From UBA2658 sp964617335 (lineage in GTDB: Bacteria > Bacillota > Clostridia > Oscillospirales > Oscillospiraceae): 64,000 bases of DNA. The stretch spans positions 124,001 through 188,000 of the forward strand of contig CAZTXG010000001.1 of assembly GCA_964617335.1 (NCBI GenBank). Direction: 5' to 3'. The notes below the pieces were generated by a model that saw only the letters and a program-made list of their open reading frames with translations, was not told where the DNA came from and searched no databases. The position numbers and the translations under genes are program-made. Position 1 is the first letter of the stretch. The number at the start of each line of letters is the position of its first letter. This document shows, piece after piece, positions 8,375 through 16,333 of this stretch.

Positions 8375-10108
8375 TTATTCAAATTTAACGTTTCCAAACT
8401 TTGAAAGCTCATCAAGCTTTGATGTATCACCTGCCGGTGTTTCACTGACAACAGAAATCTTTATTGGCAAGGTTTTACCTAAAACATTCTGAATAGCCGC
8501 CCGTATAAGCTCCTGATTCTCAGATTTTTCAAGGCCTGCCTTATAAAATGCACTGGCTGCATAAATATAAAGCACATTATCCTTAACTTCACCTCCAGCC
8601 TGTGAGATATGCACAAATTCAAAAACCGGCATTGTTTCCTTTAGCCTTGCCTTGATATCCTCCCAAGAACTTTCTCCCCCCTGCTCCCCTTCTTGAAAGC
8701 TTTTTTCCGGAAAGCTTTCTAAAGAAGGCTCCTTGGCAGCTAAAGACTCTGGCAAATCAGATTCGGAAGCTTCATCCGTAAAACTTGTTTCAGGCTTTTC
8801 CTCAAAATGACTTTCCGGCTTCTGTTCTTTTTTTTCTTTGTCCTTTATAATTTCCTTGGGAATGTCGAAAGACGGCCCATTATCAGCAAGCGGCTGGGAA
8901 AACATCTCCTTATTAGATAACACTTCCTTAAAGTTATCTGGTTTATCTACACTTCTTGTAATTTGACCATTTGCAAGACTGCTTTCCAGTCTTTCAATCC
9001 TTGCCCGAAGTCTGTCTATCCCCTCACCTAAATCCGGTTCGCATAGGCCAATAAGGCAAAGCTCAGCCGCAATCTTAGGGTTTCTTCCATCACGAAGCTC
9101 GCCTATTCTGGCCTGTATAAAATCAATATCCGCAATAAGACGCCCCGTCTCCATGCTATTTGCAAAAGATAAAAGCACATCTTTGTCATAGCCCCCGCTT
9201 AGAAGTTCACGAGAGCCCTTCGGCGCAACCTTTATCATAAGAATGTCTCTTAAAAGGGAGCAAATCTCGGAAAGAAGGTTTGCAGGTGGTTTTCCATCCC
9301 TCCACATTCCATCAAAAAGAAAAATTGTTTTTTCCGTATCGCCTTTAGCAATTGCCCGTAAAAGCTCTGTAATACGCAGGTTTCCCCCAAGACCCATGGC
9401 GGACAAAACCCCATCGGAGCTTATGTGTTCGTTTCCCGAGCATTGGTCCAAAAGTGAAAGGGCATCTCGCATAGAGCCATCCGCAAGTCGTGATAAAAGT
9501 GCTGCGGCGTCCTTGTCCAACTGAAGATTTTCTCTTTCCGCCACATATTCCAGACGTTTTTCCATATCCTCCGGAGCAATGCGTTTAAAGCTGTGGCGCT
9601 GGCAGCGGGACAAAATAGTTGCCGGAACCTTGTTAAGCTCTGTTGTGGCAAGAATAAACATAAGATGCTCCGGCGGTTCTTCAAGTATCTTTAAAAGTGC
9701 GTTGAAGGCAGGGCCGGAGAGCATATGAACCTCGTCCACTATATATACCCGCTTTTTCACTGAAACAGGCGAAAAAATCGCCTCGTCACGAAGGGCGCGG
9801 ACATTGTCAACACCGTTGTTAGAGGCAGCGTCCAGCTCAACAACGTCCAAAATCGAGCCATCCTCAATGCCGACACAGCTTTTACAAACATTGCAGGGGC
9901 TGCCGCTTTGCGGATTCTCACAGTTAACAGCTCTTGCCAGAATTTTTGCGCAGGAGGTTTTTCCCGTGCCCCTTGTGCCGACAAAAAGATAAGCGTGGCT
10001 TAACCTGCCGTTTATAACTTGGTTTTTAAGAGTCTCCGTAATATGGGGTTGGGAGATAAGGTCGTCAAAAGTGCGCGGACGCCACTTTCTATAAAGTGCC
10101 TGATATAT
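8375..10108 (-). CDS. dnaX: DNA polymerase III subunit gamma/tau (apparent AUA start)
   Basis: 577 residues. The sequence opens Y-Q-A-L-Y-R-K-W-R-P-R-T-F-D-D-L, the standard DnaX N-terminus, with Walker A G-T-R-G-T-G-K-T, zinc-module cysteines (C-E-N, C-N-V-C-K-S-C), Walker B (V-Y-I-V-D-E-V-H-M-L) and the sensor segment (A-T-T-E-L-N-K-V). The acidic/Lys-rich region at about 380-490 and the C-terminal tau domain follow. In frame upstream are TAA (10121-10123), GGA, GGG, GTT, TTT, ATA, TAT, CAG. No ATG, GTG or TTG is available, so ATA at 10106-10108, seven bases after AAGGAGG, is the only start that keeps the conserved N-terminus. An A8 run (8828-8835) may allow a shorter gamma form. Confidence 0.95.
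   Translation of the reverse strand: MYQALYRKWRPRTFDDLISQPHITETLKNQVINGRLSHAYLFVGTRGTGKTSCAKILARAVNCENPQSGSPCNVCKSCVGIEDGSILDVVELDAASNNGVDNVRALRDEAIFSPVSVKKRVYIVDEVHMLSGPAFNALLKILEEPPEHLMFILATTELNKVPATILSRCQRHSFKRIAPEDMEKRLEYVAERENLQLDKDAAALLSRLADGSMRDALSLLDQCSGNEHISSDGVLSAMGLGGNLRITELLRAIAKGDTEKTIFLFDGMWRDGKPPANLLSEICSLLRDILMIKVAPKGSRELLSGGYDKDVLLSFANSMETGRLIADIDFIQARIGELRDGRNPKIAAELCLIGLCEPDLGEGIDRLRARIERLESSLANGQITRSVDKPDNFKEVLSNKEMFSQPLADNGPSFDIPKEIIKDKEKKEQKPESHFEEKPETSFTDEASESDLPESLAAKEPSLESFPEKSFQEGEQGGESSWEDIKARLKETMPVFEFVHISQAGGEVKDNVLYIYAASAFYKAGLEKSENQELIRAAIQNVLGKTLPIKISVVSETPAGDTSKLDELSKFGNVKFE
8828..8835 (-). other. A8 slippery tract in dnaX (candidate frameshift site for gamma)
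   Basis: On the coding strand the codons read GAA AAA AAA GAA, giving eight consecutive A at about residue 425. A -1 shift leads to R-T-E-A-G-K-S-F and a TGA at 8802-8804, nine codons on. AAGGA lies just upstream, as in the Shine-Dalgarno-stimulated E. coli dnaX site. The shortened product would end close to where E. coli gamma does. This is inference from position and sequence. Confidence 0.45.
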
Positions 10109-10160
10109 AAAAACCCCTCCTTACTCCATGGTGATTGTCTTATCTGCGGTACAATAAAAA

Positions 10161-10461
10161 TCACGGCCCATGACAAGACTGCACACCCGCCTTTGAATAA
10201 ATTGATATGCCCGTTACCACAGTAGTTAGCTCGGACCCGGCTGCCTTGCGGCACACGGAGTTACCCTCTTAATGCTGCTCGGTTCCCCGCCTGACATGGT
10301 TCGTGGGCTTCCGTTGCGCAAGACCAGGCCTTCAACACCACTTGCTGCGGTCAGACGACACATCAATTATCCTGGGGCGGGAATTCATCCCTGCTGTAGC
10401 GGATTGCAGGTACAGGGCACCGCTAGCTCCCCGACTAGTGCAGCCTTGTCATGAGCCGCGC
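10161..10461 (-). ncRNA. ffs: signal recognition particle RNA, large Firmicute type
   Basis: About 300 nt upstream of dnaX on the same strand, the usual place in Firmicutes. The conserved domain IV tip is visible: ATGTCAGGCGGGGAACCGAG then AGCA, with a GGAA tetraloop (near 10274-10296). The 5' part carries Alu-domain-like sequence (CTAGTCGGGGAGCTAGCGG). The two ends pair over about 20 bp: GCTCATGACAAGGCTGCAC near 10440-10458 and its partner near 10163-10183. A T-run at 10156-10160 ends the transcript. The ends are estimates within a few bases. Confidence 0.93.
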
Positions 10462-10467
10462 TTTATT

Positions 10468-10496
10468 ATATTACTACATAAACTCTAAAATATCAA
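10468..10496 (-). promoter_or_regulatory. promoter of the SRP RNA
   Basis: On the minus strand TTGATA (10491-10496), a 17-bp spacer and TAATAT (10468-10473), placing the start near 10461, the 5' end expected from RNA pairing. Confidence 0.55.
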
Positions 10497-10516
10497 TATG
10501 GCTTTGAAATTTTCTT

Positions 10517-10544
10517 TTGACAAACAATGAAAGTGTGCTATAAT
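10517..10544 (+). promoter_or_regulatory. promoter of tRNA-Ala
   Basis: TTGACA (10517-10522), 16-bp spacer, TATAAT (10539-10544): consensus boxes about 75 bp before the mature tRNA. It is back to back with the SRP RNA promoter. Confidence 0.85.
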
Positions 10545-10619
10545 ATCTGAGTGCATATTGTAAGATTTAATATAATATGCTTATGTTTTCACCGTTTTCC
10601 TTACATAATTTAAATAAAC

Positions 10620-10695
10620 GGGCTCGTAGCTTAGCTGGTAAAGCGCTGCGTTCGCAACGCAGAGACCGAGGGTTCGAATCCCTTCGGGTCCACCA
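10620..10695 (+). tRNA. tRNA-Ala (anticodon CGC)
   Basis: 76 nt including an encoded CCA. The acceptor stem GGGCTCG/CGGGTCC contains the G3-U70 pair that identifies alanine tRNA. The anticodon loop TTCGCAA gives CGC, reading GCG codons. The T arm GGTTCGAATCCC is standard. Confidence 0.96.
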
Positions 10696-10720
10696 CGTCG
10701 GAGTGCACTGCGCTCCAACA

Positions 10721-10753
10721 CAAACGGCAATCGTCTTTGATGGTTGCCGTTTG
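10721..10753 (+). terminator. hairpin after tRNA-Ala (probable terminator)
   Basis: CAAACGGCAA (10721-10730) pairs with TTGCCGTTTG (10744-10753), followed by CTTATTA rather than a clean T-run. The rest of 10754-10893 holds no gene that I can support. Confidence 0.55.
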
Positions 10754-10893
10754 CTTATTACGATTTGTGACTCCTCCTTATTTGCGCCGAACCCCCTTCG
10801 CTGGGCTTCGCCGCAAAGTAAAAGAGAACGAGGGCTTATGCGCTGGCTAGAACAGCGAATGTGGCCATAAACAATTTTAAAAATTCAGCTTAC

Positions 10894-11667
10894 TTAATGC
10901 CAGCTAATAGAAGCCGCCTTTTTTTGTGTGGTGCGGTAATAGGTTACGGCAGGATATCCCAACATCAATGTTGTTACAACCTTTTTCCCTCTTTTTAGCG
11001 AAAGTGTCCTGCGAAGGGATACGGATATATTTGCAGCCATAGAAAAAAATCCGCTGTATAGCACCCCTAATCCGCAGCTTTCTGCCATCAAAGCCATATT
11101 TGAGGCAGCCAGCGACGCGCTCACCTTGTCTTTTGATACAATAGAAATAGCCAGCGGCGCACCCTTAAAAAAGAATGCGTCATCAATCTCCATGCCCCTT
11201 GCAATCGGATAAACCAGCTTAGCTATAGGAAGTAAAAGCTTAAAAAAACCCACTGCCAGTGCCTCGGCCTCGGCTTTTTTATCCTGCAGCACAAGAAAAG
11301 ATACGCTTTGGATATTCTTTGCGGTAGGGGTCCAGCGGCCTGCCTCAATCACTTTTTTAAGTGTTTCGGCTGGCACAGGCTGCTTCGTGAATTGCCGGAT
11401 GCTGCGCCTTGCCCGAAGAGCTTCCAAGAGCTGCTGAGGGTTCACTAAGGGCTGTTTATCAAATTCTATGGGTGCTTCATCAAATCCGGTCATAGAAACG
11501 GCAGCTTCAGGGCAAACCGCCACACAGTGACCGCACTTTAGACAGTTCTGGGAGATAATCCTTGCCTTTTTATCTGCAATCAAAATATTTTTACCTGTGC
11601 AATCTTTTACACAGAGTCCGCAGCCTATGCATTTGTCCCGGTCGATTTGAATTATATGTTCATTCAT
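10894..11667 (-). CDS. ferredoxin-nitroreductase fusion protein
   Basis: 257 residues. Two [4Fe-4S] motifs open the protein (C-I-G-C-G-L-C-V-K-D-C at 13-23 and C-L-K-C-G-H-C-V-A-V-C-P near 43-53). A nitroreductase-type flavin domain starts near residue 85 (R-R-S-I-R-Q-F and A-G-R-W-T-P-T-A-K-N-I-Q). Members use ferredoxin-like electrons to reduce an organic substrate on FMN. The substrate is unknown. It is the second gene of an operon with the EFR1-type protein (17-base gap), divergent from a TetR regulator that probably controls both. Confidence 0.87.
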   Translation of the reverse strand: MNEHIIQIDRDKCIGCGLCVKDCTGKNILIADKKARIISQNCLKCGHCVAVCPEAAVSMTGFDEAPIEFDKQPLVNPQQLLEALRARRSIRQFTKQPVPAETLKKVIEAGRWTPTAKNIQSVSFLVLQDKKAEAEALAVGFFKLLLPIAKLVYPIARGMEIDDAFFFKGAPLAISIVSKDKVSASLAASNMALMAESCGLGVLYSGFFSMAANISVSLRRTLSLKRGKKVVTTLMLGYPAVTYYRTTQKKAASISWH

Positions 11668-11684
11668 ATTAGAGGTATCTCCTT

Positions 11685-12443
11685 TTAGAAATTATCCTTT
11701 TCCATAATATAATGGCGATGCCGGCCTTTAGACCCAGCCTTATATTCAATGGCCTGCTTTGGGCAGCAGGCAATGCAAGCCATGCAGTGGGTGCAATTCC
11801 CCTTCCATGCGGGCTTTCCCGAATCTATTTCGATGTTATTTAAAGGGCAATTTTCCGCACATTGATTGCATGAGATGCAGGTATCTTTTACAGTAAACCC
11901 CTTATCCTTAACAAACAAAGGGTAGAACATAAAATTAAGCGGCCCGCTTAAAAGCTTATCTTTTATGGATGCTTTTTTACGGGGAAAGGCCTCTCCCCTT
12001 TGTATTTGTTCTGCCAGTAATTTTATATGGGGCTTCGATTCCTCTATTATTATTTGGCATTGGGTTTTATCCGGCGTTGGGAACATGGCCAAATAATTTT
12101 CAGGCATGATTATGGGGGCAAGCCCTCGAAAAGTAAGCCCTGCCCTTTTGCAGAGCTTTTTAGCATACACATTTGCGTTTCCGACTTCTCCCCCGCAGGT
12201 AAGTATAAAATAAGCCTCTTTATTTCCCGTAAATTCGGCTTTGTGAATCCATTTGTCCACAATCTTAGGTATGCGCCAGGCATAGGTTGGTAAGACGAAT
12301 ATCAGCGGGCTTGCAGATTTAAATATCCCTTGTTTCTCATTTTTAAGAAAGTGGTTAATGGAAACTATCTCATCATTTATATGACCGGCAATTTCTTTAG
12401 CCGCAAATTGACTGTTGCCCGTACCACTAAAATAAAAAACCAT
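11685..12443 (-). CDS. EFR1-family flavodoxin-ferredoxin fusion
   Basis: 252 residues. The N-terminal flavodoxin-like part begins V-F-Y-F-S-G-T-G-N-S, with the phosphate-binding loop of FMN. The C-terminus carries two [4Fe-4S] motifs (C-I-S-C-N-Q-C-A-E-N-C-P and C-T-H-C-M-A-C-I-A-C-C-P). EFR1 proteins are electron-transfer partners common in Clostridia. It is the first gene of the operon with the nitroreductase fusion, a likely donor/acceptor pair. Its promoter (TTGACA 12512-12517, TACAAT 12490-12495) overlaps the TetR operator. Confidence 0.87.
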   Translation of the reverse strand: MVFYFSGTGNSQFAAKEIAGHINDEIVSINHFLKNEKQGIFKSASPLIFVLPTYAWRIPKIVDKWIHKAEFTGNKEAYFILTCGGEVGNANVYAKKLCKRAGLTFRGLAPIIMPENYLAMFPTPDKTQCQIIIEESKPHIKLLAEQIQRGEAFPRKKASIKDKLLSGPLNFMFYPLFVKDKGFTVKDTCISCNQCAENCPLNNIEIDSGKPAWKGNCTHCMACIACCPKQAIEYKAGSKGRHRHYIMEKDNF

Positions 12444-12456
12444 GAAGTTCCTCCTA

Positions 12457-12517
12457 TTGACACTCTTGATTTTATTTAATATGATATAAATTGTATCATA
12501 TTTGTGATTGATGTCAA
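12457..12517. promoter_or_regulatory. overlapping divergent promoters and TetR-type operator
   Basis: Plus-strand TTGACA (12457-12462), 17 bp, TATGAT (12480-12485) serves the TetR gene. Minus-strand TTGACA (12512-12517), 16 bp, TACAAT (12490-12495) serves the EFR1 operon. The palindrome AATATGATA (12478-12486), 7 bases, TATCATATT (12494-12502) covers both -10 boxes, so one bound repressor would shut both. Confidence 0.8.
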
Positions 12518-12553
12518 TAATTTAACCTGATACAAAACAAGGAGAAATGTTTC

Positions 12554-13102
12554 ATGGATAAAAGAAAAATATCGAATCAGAAAGTAAAGGATAAGCTTTT
12601 ATCCGCACTGATTACGCTCATGCAAAATAAGGAATGGTCTAAGATTAGCATCACTGAGCTTATTGAGGTGTCCGGTGTTGCCCGTGCCTCCTATTATCGT
12701 AATTTTAAATCCCTTGGAGAGTTGATGGACTATGGTCTTGAGCAGTTTTCAATAAATTATCACGAAGGAAATCCCAGTCCTTATGATGACTTTCATAGCA
12801 GAGAATCGATGGAGTATAAATTTAGGTTTTACATGGAAAACGCAGATATTATTTTAGCCTTTTACAATGCGAAAGCACCTATTACACTGCTGGGCGCCAT
12901 CACTGATTGTGTAATTGATTCTCGGGGGGATATGCCCTTAAGCTCCATCTCTAAATATGAACTATACTACTATTCAGGGGCATTTTATAATATGGTTCTC
13001 AGCTGGCTGGAGCGTGGCGCAAAGGAATCTCCGGAAGCTATGGCAGATGAGTTTCTGCGTATTTCAAATAGCTCAAAGAAACTCGAAGGTTCTCAAATAT
13101 GA
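12554..13102 (+). CDS. TetR/AcrR-family transcriptional regulator
   Basis: 182 residues from an ATG behind AAGGAGAAATGTTTC. Residues 10-60 are the TetR helix-turn-helix (I-S-I-T-E-L-I-E-V-S-G-V-A-R-A-S-Y-Y-R-N). The rest is the variable helical ligand-binding domain. It is divergent from the flavoprotein operon and its predicted operator covers both promoters, so it likely represses itself and that operon until an inducer binds. The ligand cannot be predicted. Confidence 0.9.
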   Translation: MDKRKISNQKVKDKLLSALITLMQNKEWSKISITELIEVSGVARASYYRNFKSLGELMDYGLEQFSINYHEGNPSPYDDFHSRESMEYKFRFYMENADIILAFYNAKAPITLLGAITDCVIDSRGDMPLSSISKYELYYYSGAFYNMVLSWLERGAKESPEAMADEFLRISNSSKKLEGSQI

Positions 13103-13130
13103 AGTCAAAATATGCTTGTCACCCTTTCAC

Positions 13131-13166
13131 AAGAAACCATCTCGAAATGAGATGGTTTCTTGCTCT
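13131..13166 (+). terminator. terminator of the TetR gene
   Basis: Perfect 13-bp arms AAGAAACCATCTC (13131-13143) and GAGATGGTTTCTT (13149-13161), loop GAAAT, then GCTCTTT. Confidence 0.85.
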
Positions 13167-13387
13167 TTAGGCTAACAATTAAACGGCCTTTCCGATATTC
13201 CCACAGCCACGCTTCTTGTCTTAAACCTCACGACTATTAAAAATGCATATACCTTCCCTGAAATATCCGAACCAAAAACCTATCAGCCTTGCCGAAAATT
13301 GGTATTTTTAGCATACTGTCTCTTGCGAAGGGGCAAACACTGTGATATTCTGCATTTATCAATTAAACCTTGGGGAGGAGAGTTATT

Positions 13388-14119
13388 TTGGAGTTTTCAG
13401 TCAACAGCCCGATTATCTTTGTGATGGTCGGGGTCGTCATCGCCATCGTGCTTGCCCAGTCTATTTTCTTTCTGGTTCGGGCAATGGGCCGTGCCAGAGA
13501 GCTTGGCATGGACAAAGGGCTGCTTCGCAAAACCATCAAAACCGCGGCAATTTTCACTATTGCGCCCGCTGTCGCAATCGTCATCAGCGTCATAACATTG
13601 GCAAACGATCTGGGTCTGCCCCTGCCCTGGCTGCGCCTGTCTGTGATTGGTTCCCTGTCTTATGAGACCATCGCCGCGGCAAACGCCGAGAGCGCCATGG
13701 GCCTTACCTTTGGTCAGGTCAAAACCCTGACTGCCAGCCAGTACGTTACCATTACCTGGGTTATGACCCTGAGCATCCTTGTAGGCATTTGGCTTATGCC
13801 GCTGATTGGCAGAAGAATTCAAAACGGCATGGTCAAAATAGGAGACAAAGATAAAAAATGGAGCGAAATTTTCTCCAATGCCATGTTCATCGGTATGCTG
13901 TCCGCATTTTTAGGTTATGTATTCTGCGATTTTTCAACAGTGTTCTCCGCTGACTGGACGGGACTTATACCGGTTTTGGTCATGGCGGCCTCCGCCCTTG
14001 TGATGGCCGTTTGCGGCCTGCTGGTTCAAAAAATCAAATGGATTGCCGACTATGCCCTGCCCCTTAGCATGGTTTTGGGTATGCTCTCGGCAATTCCGAT
14101 TACAGCCTGGCTGTCATAG
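13388..14119 (+). CDS. DUF5058-like integral membrane protein
   Basis: 243 residues from a TTG placed seven bases after GGGGAGGAG; a TTG at 13370 lies before that site and is rejected. About six transmembrane helices are visible (I-I-F-V-M-V-G-V-V-I-A-I-V-L-A, F-T-I-A-P-A-V-A-I-V-I-S-V and others). A conserved-looking motif L-S-Y-E-T-I-A-A-A-N-A-E-S-A-M-G lies in the middle. I recognise it only as resembling DUF5058. It is the first gene of a three-gene operon with another membrane protein (12-base gap) and an M20 peptidase, suggesting a carrier for peptides or N-acyl amino acids. Confidence 0.65.
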   Translation: MEFSVNSPIIFVMVGVVIAIVLAQSIFFLVRAMGRARELGMDKGLLRKTIKTAAIFTIAPAVAIVISVITLANDLGLPLPWLRLSVIGSLSYETIAAANAESAMGLTFGQVKTLTASQYVTITWVMTLSILVGIWLMPLIGRRIQNGMVKIGDKDKKWSEIFSNAMFIGMLSAFLGYVFCDFSTVFSADWTGLIPVLVMAASALVMAVCGLLVQKIKWIADYALPLSMVLGMLSAIPITAWLS

Positions 14120-14131
14120 GAGGGTGACAAT

Positions 14132-14797
14132 ATGAAAAAAGAACTGAGCTATCTCGACTCTGTCCACCGCTACGGCATCATCTGGAACCTTTCTGTCATG
14201 TTGGTATTCCTTATGTTTCCCGCCTTGCTCATGGTGATTTTTAATGCCCTGCCCGACTGGCGTGGTCTGGGTTTGGGGCTTTTGGCAACAGCTCCCATGT
14301 ACTGGGCTGTGGCCGTTGTGGAAACCATTACATATGTGCCCATGCTAGGCGCCGGCGGCTCCTATCTTTCCTTCGTAACCGGTAACATTTCAAATCTCAA
14401 GCTTCCCTGCGCTCTAAACTCTCTGGAGCAGGCCGGTGTTACGGCGACCTCTGAGGAAGGTGAGCTGATTTCTACAATTTCCATTGCGGTTTCAAGCATT
14501 GTTACAACTGTGATTATAATTATTGGGGTGGTTCTCATTGTCCCCCTGACCCCCATTTTGAAGTCCGACTTTCTGGCGCCGGCCTTTGCCCAGCTTATTC
14601 CCGCTCTTTTCGGCGGTTTGGCTGTGGTTTTCGTCTCAAAAAACTGGAAGATTGCCATAGCTCCTATGATTTTGATGATAGGCCTTTTTGTCACAATCCC
14701 CGCCTTAAACGCCGGAACTGTAGGCATCATGGTTCCCGTAGGCGTGGTGTTCACTCTGGCTGTTGCCCGGCTTATGTATAAAAAAGGTCTGCTTTAA
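14132..14797 (+). CDS. integral membrane protein, partner of the DUF5058-like protein
   Basis: 221 residues behind AGGAGGGTGAC. About six hydrophobic helices, with a Gly-rich loop P-M-L-G-A-G-G-S-Y-L-S-F-V-T-G-N between helices 2 and 3 that may line a substrate path. A polar loop (S-L-E-Q-A-G-V-T-A-T-S-E-E-G-E) precedes helix 4. No family is recognised with certainty. Similar size, topology and close spacing suggest it forms a two-component permease with the preceding protein. Confidence 0.6.
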   Translation: MKKELSYLDSVHRYGIIWNLSVMLVFLMFPALLMVIFNALPDWRGLGLGLLATAPMYWAVAVVETITYVPMLGAGGSYLSFVTGNISNLKLPCALNSLEQAGVTATSEEGELISTISIAVSSIVTTVIIIIGVVLIVPLTPILKSDFLAPAFAQLIPALFGGLAVVFVSKNWKIAIAPMILMIGLFVTIPALNAGTVGIMVPVGVVFTLAVARLMYKKGLL

Positions 14798-14808
14798 GGA
14801 GAGGAAAA

Positions 14809-16245
14809 ATGCTGATTTTATGGATTGTTCTGGGGCTTATTGTCCTGCTTTTGGCTGTTGTGCTGCTGCGCACTGCCGCCTTCCGTCCAAAAACCGCAGC
14901 AAGCGTTTCTGCGCCGCCTGTTGACTTTGACAGACAGCGGGCTGTTGATAATCTTCAGGCTCTGGTGCGCTGCAAAACCATTTCCTACGCTGACCACAGT
15001 CTGGAGGACGATGGAGAGTTTGAAAAACTCATCGCCCTGCTGCCGGACTTATACCCCAATGTTTTCAAAGTCTGCAGCCTGACAAAATTTCCTGACCGAG
15101 GACTTTTGTTTAAATGGTCCGGTAAAAGCTCCGTTGAGCCTTCCGTTATGATGGCCCATTACGATGTTGTGCCGGTGGAGGAAGAAAACTGGGACAAGCC
15201 TGCCTTTGAGGGCATCATCGAGGACGGTATCCTCTGGGGCCGCGGAACCTTGGACACCAAGGTCACCTTTAACGGTGTGCTCACGGGGGCAAATGAGCTG
15301 ATTTCTCGTGGCTTTGTGCCGGAAAATGATATATATTTCGCCTTTTCTGGTCAGGAAGAAATAAACGGTCTGGGCGCTGTTCATATTGTGGATTGGTTTG
15401 CGGAAAACGGGATTACACCGGCTCTGGTGGTGGACGAGGGCGGCGCTGTGGTTGAGGGGGTTTTCCCCGGTGTCATCCAGCCCTGCGGCCTTATCGGCAT
15501 TGCCGAAAAGGGAATGCTCAACCTGAAATACACAGTTTCCTCCCAAGGCGGACACGCATCAGCCCCCCCTGTGCACACACCTGTTGGCATTCTAGCCGAA
15601 AGCTGCCGCCGGGTGGAGGCAAAGCCCTTCAAGGCTCATTTAACCGCCCCTGCCGCTAAAATGTTTGACACCCTAGGCCGTCACTCCAGCTTCCTTTATC
15701 GTATGATTTTCGCGAATCTCTGGCTGTTTTCCGGTCTGCTTGATCTGATTTGCAAAAAAAGCGGCGGCGAGTTAAACGCCCTTATGCGCACAACAGTGGC
15801 CTTCACCCAGATGGAGGGCAGCCTTGCGCCAAACGTCATTCCCCCCTCGGCCAGCATGGTCTCCAATATCCGCTTAAACCCCGAGGACACTGTGGATTCA
15901 GCCGTTTCTTATCTTAAAAAGGTTGTGGACAACGAGGCCGTGGTTCTTGAAGTCGGCGACAACATGAACCCCAGCCCCATCTCCGAAACGGACTGCCCCG
16001 CCTGGGACAAGGTGGCCCAGACTGTGGGCGAAACCTGGCCCGGCTGCCTTGTCTCCCCCTATCTTATGGTGCAGTGCTCCGACAGCCGCCATTACGGCAG
16101 AATTTCCAAGCACGTCTACCGTTTTTCCGCCATGGATCTGACGGCGGAGGAGCGCCAGACCATCCACGGCAACAACGAACGCATCCGCACAGAAACTGCC
16201 GCACGGGCCGCGGAGTTTTATATCCGTCTGATGGAAAAATGCTAA
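14809..16245 (+). CDS. membrane-anchored M20-family metallopeptidase (PM20D1/carboxypeptidase S-like)
   Basis: 478 residues. Residues 1-22 form a single N-terminal transmembrane anchor. The catalytic domain has M-M-A-H-Y-D-V-V-P-V (His117, Asp119), G-R-G-T-L-D-T-K (Asp149), S-G-Q-E-E-I-N-G (Glu183 catalytic, Glu184), V-V-D-E-G-G (Asp209) and a C-terminal I-H-G-N-N-E-R-I. The dimerisation domain insert starts near Q-G-G-H-A-S-A-P-P (246-254). The spacing matches carboxypeptidase S and PM20D1, which hydrolyse or form N-acyl/peptide bonds. Orientation suggests the enzyme could face outside the membrane. It is co-transcribed with two membrane proteins, so its product may be imported or exported by them. 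Confidence 0.85.
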   Translation: MLILWIVLGLIVLLLAVVLLRTAAFRPKTAASVSAPPVDFDRQRAVDNLQALVRCKTISYADHSLEDDGEFEKLIALLPDLYPNVFKVCSLTKFPDRGLLFKWSGKSSVEPSVMMAHYDVVPVEEENWDKPAFEGIIEDGILWGRGTLDTKVTFNGVLTGANELISRGFVPENDIYFAFSGQEEINGLGAVHIVDWFAENGITPALVVDEGGAVVEGVFPGVIQPCGLIGIAEKGMLNLKYTVSSQGGHASAPPVHTPVGILAESCRRVEAKPFKAHLTAPAAKMFDTLGRHSSFLYRMIFANLWLFSGLLDLICKKSGGELNALMRTTVAFTQMEGSLAPNVIPPSASMVSNIRLNPEDTVDSAVSYLKKVVDNEAVVLEVGDNMNPSPISETDCPAWDKVAQTVGETWPGCLVSPYLMVQCSDSRHYGRISKHVYRFSAMDLTAEERQTIHGNNERIRTETAARAAEFYIRLMEKC

Positions 16246-16333
16246 ACTAAGCAAGCGGCGCTTTTTATAATAAGCGGCTTAAGCTTTCTGCAAATTTTCC
16301 GATAATAGTTTCACAGAAAGGAGGCAGATGTAC

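Noticed and set aside
8375..9850. dnaX starting at TTG 9850
   Set aside because: This would remove the Walker A motif and zinc module, which are intact in the frame upstream to 10108.
13342..13665. 107-codon frame overlapping the DUF5058-like gene
   Set aside because: Cys/Arg/His-rich out-of-frame translation of a membrane protein gene.
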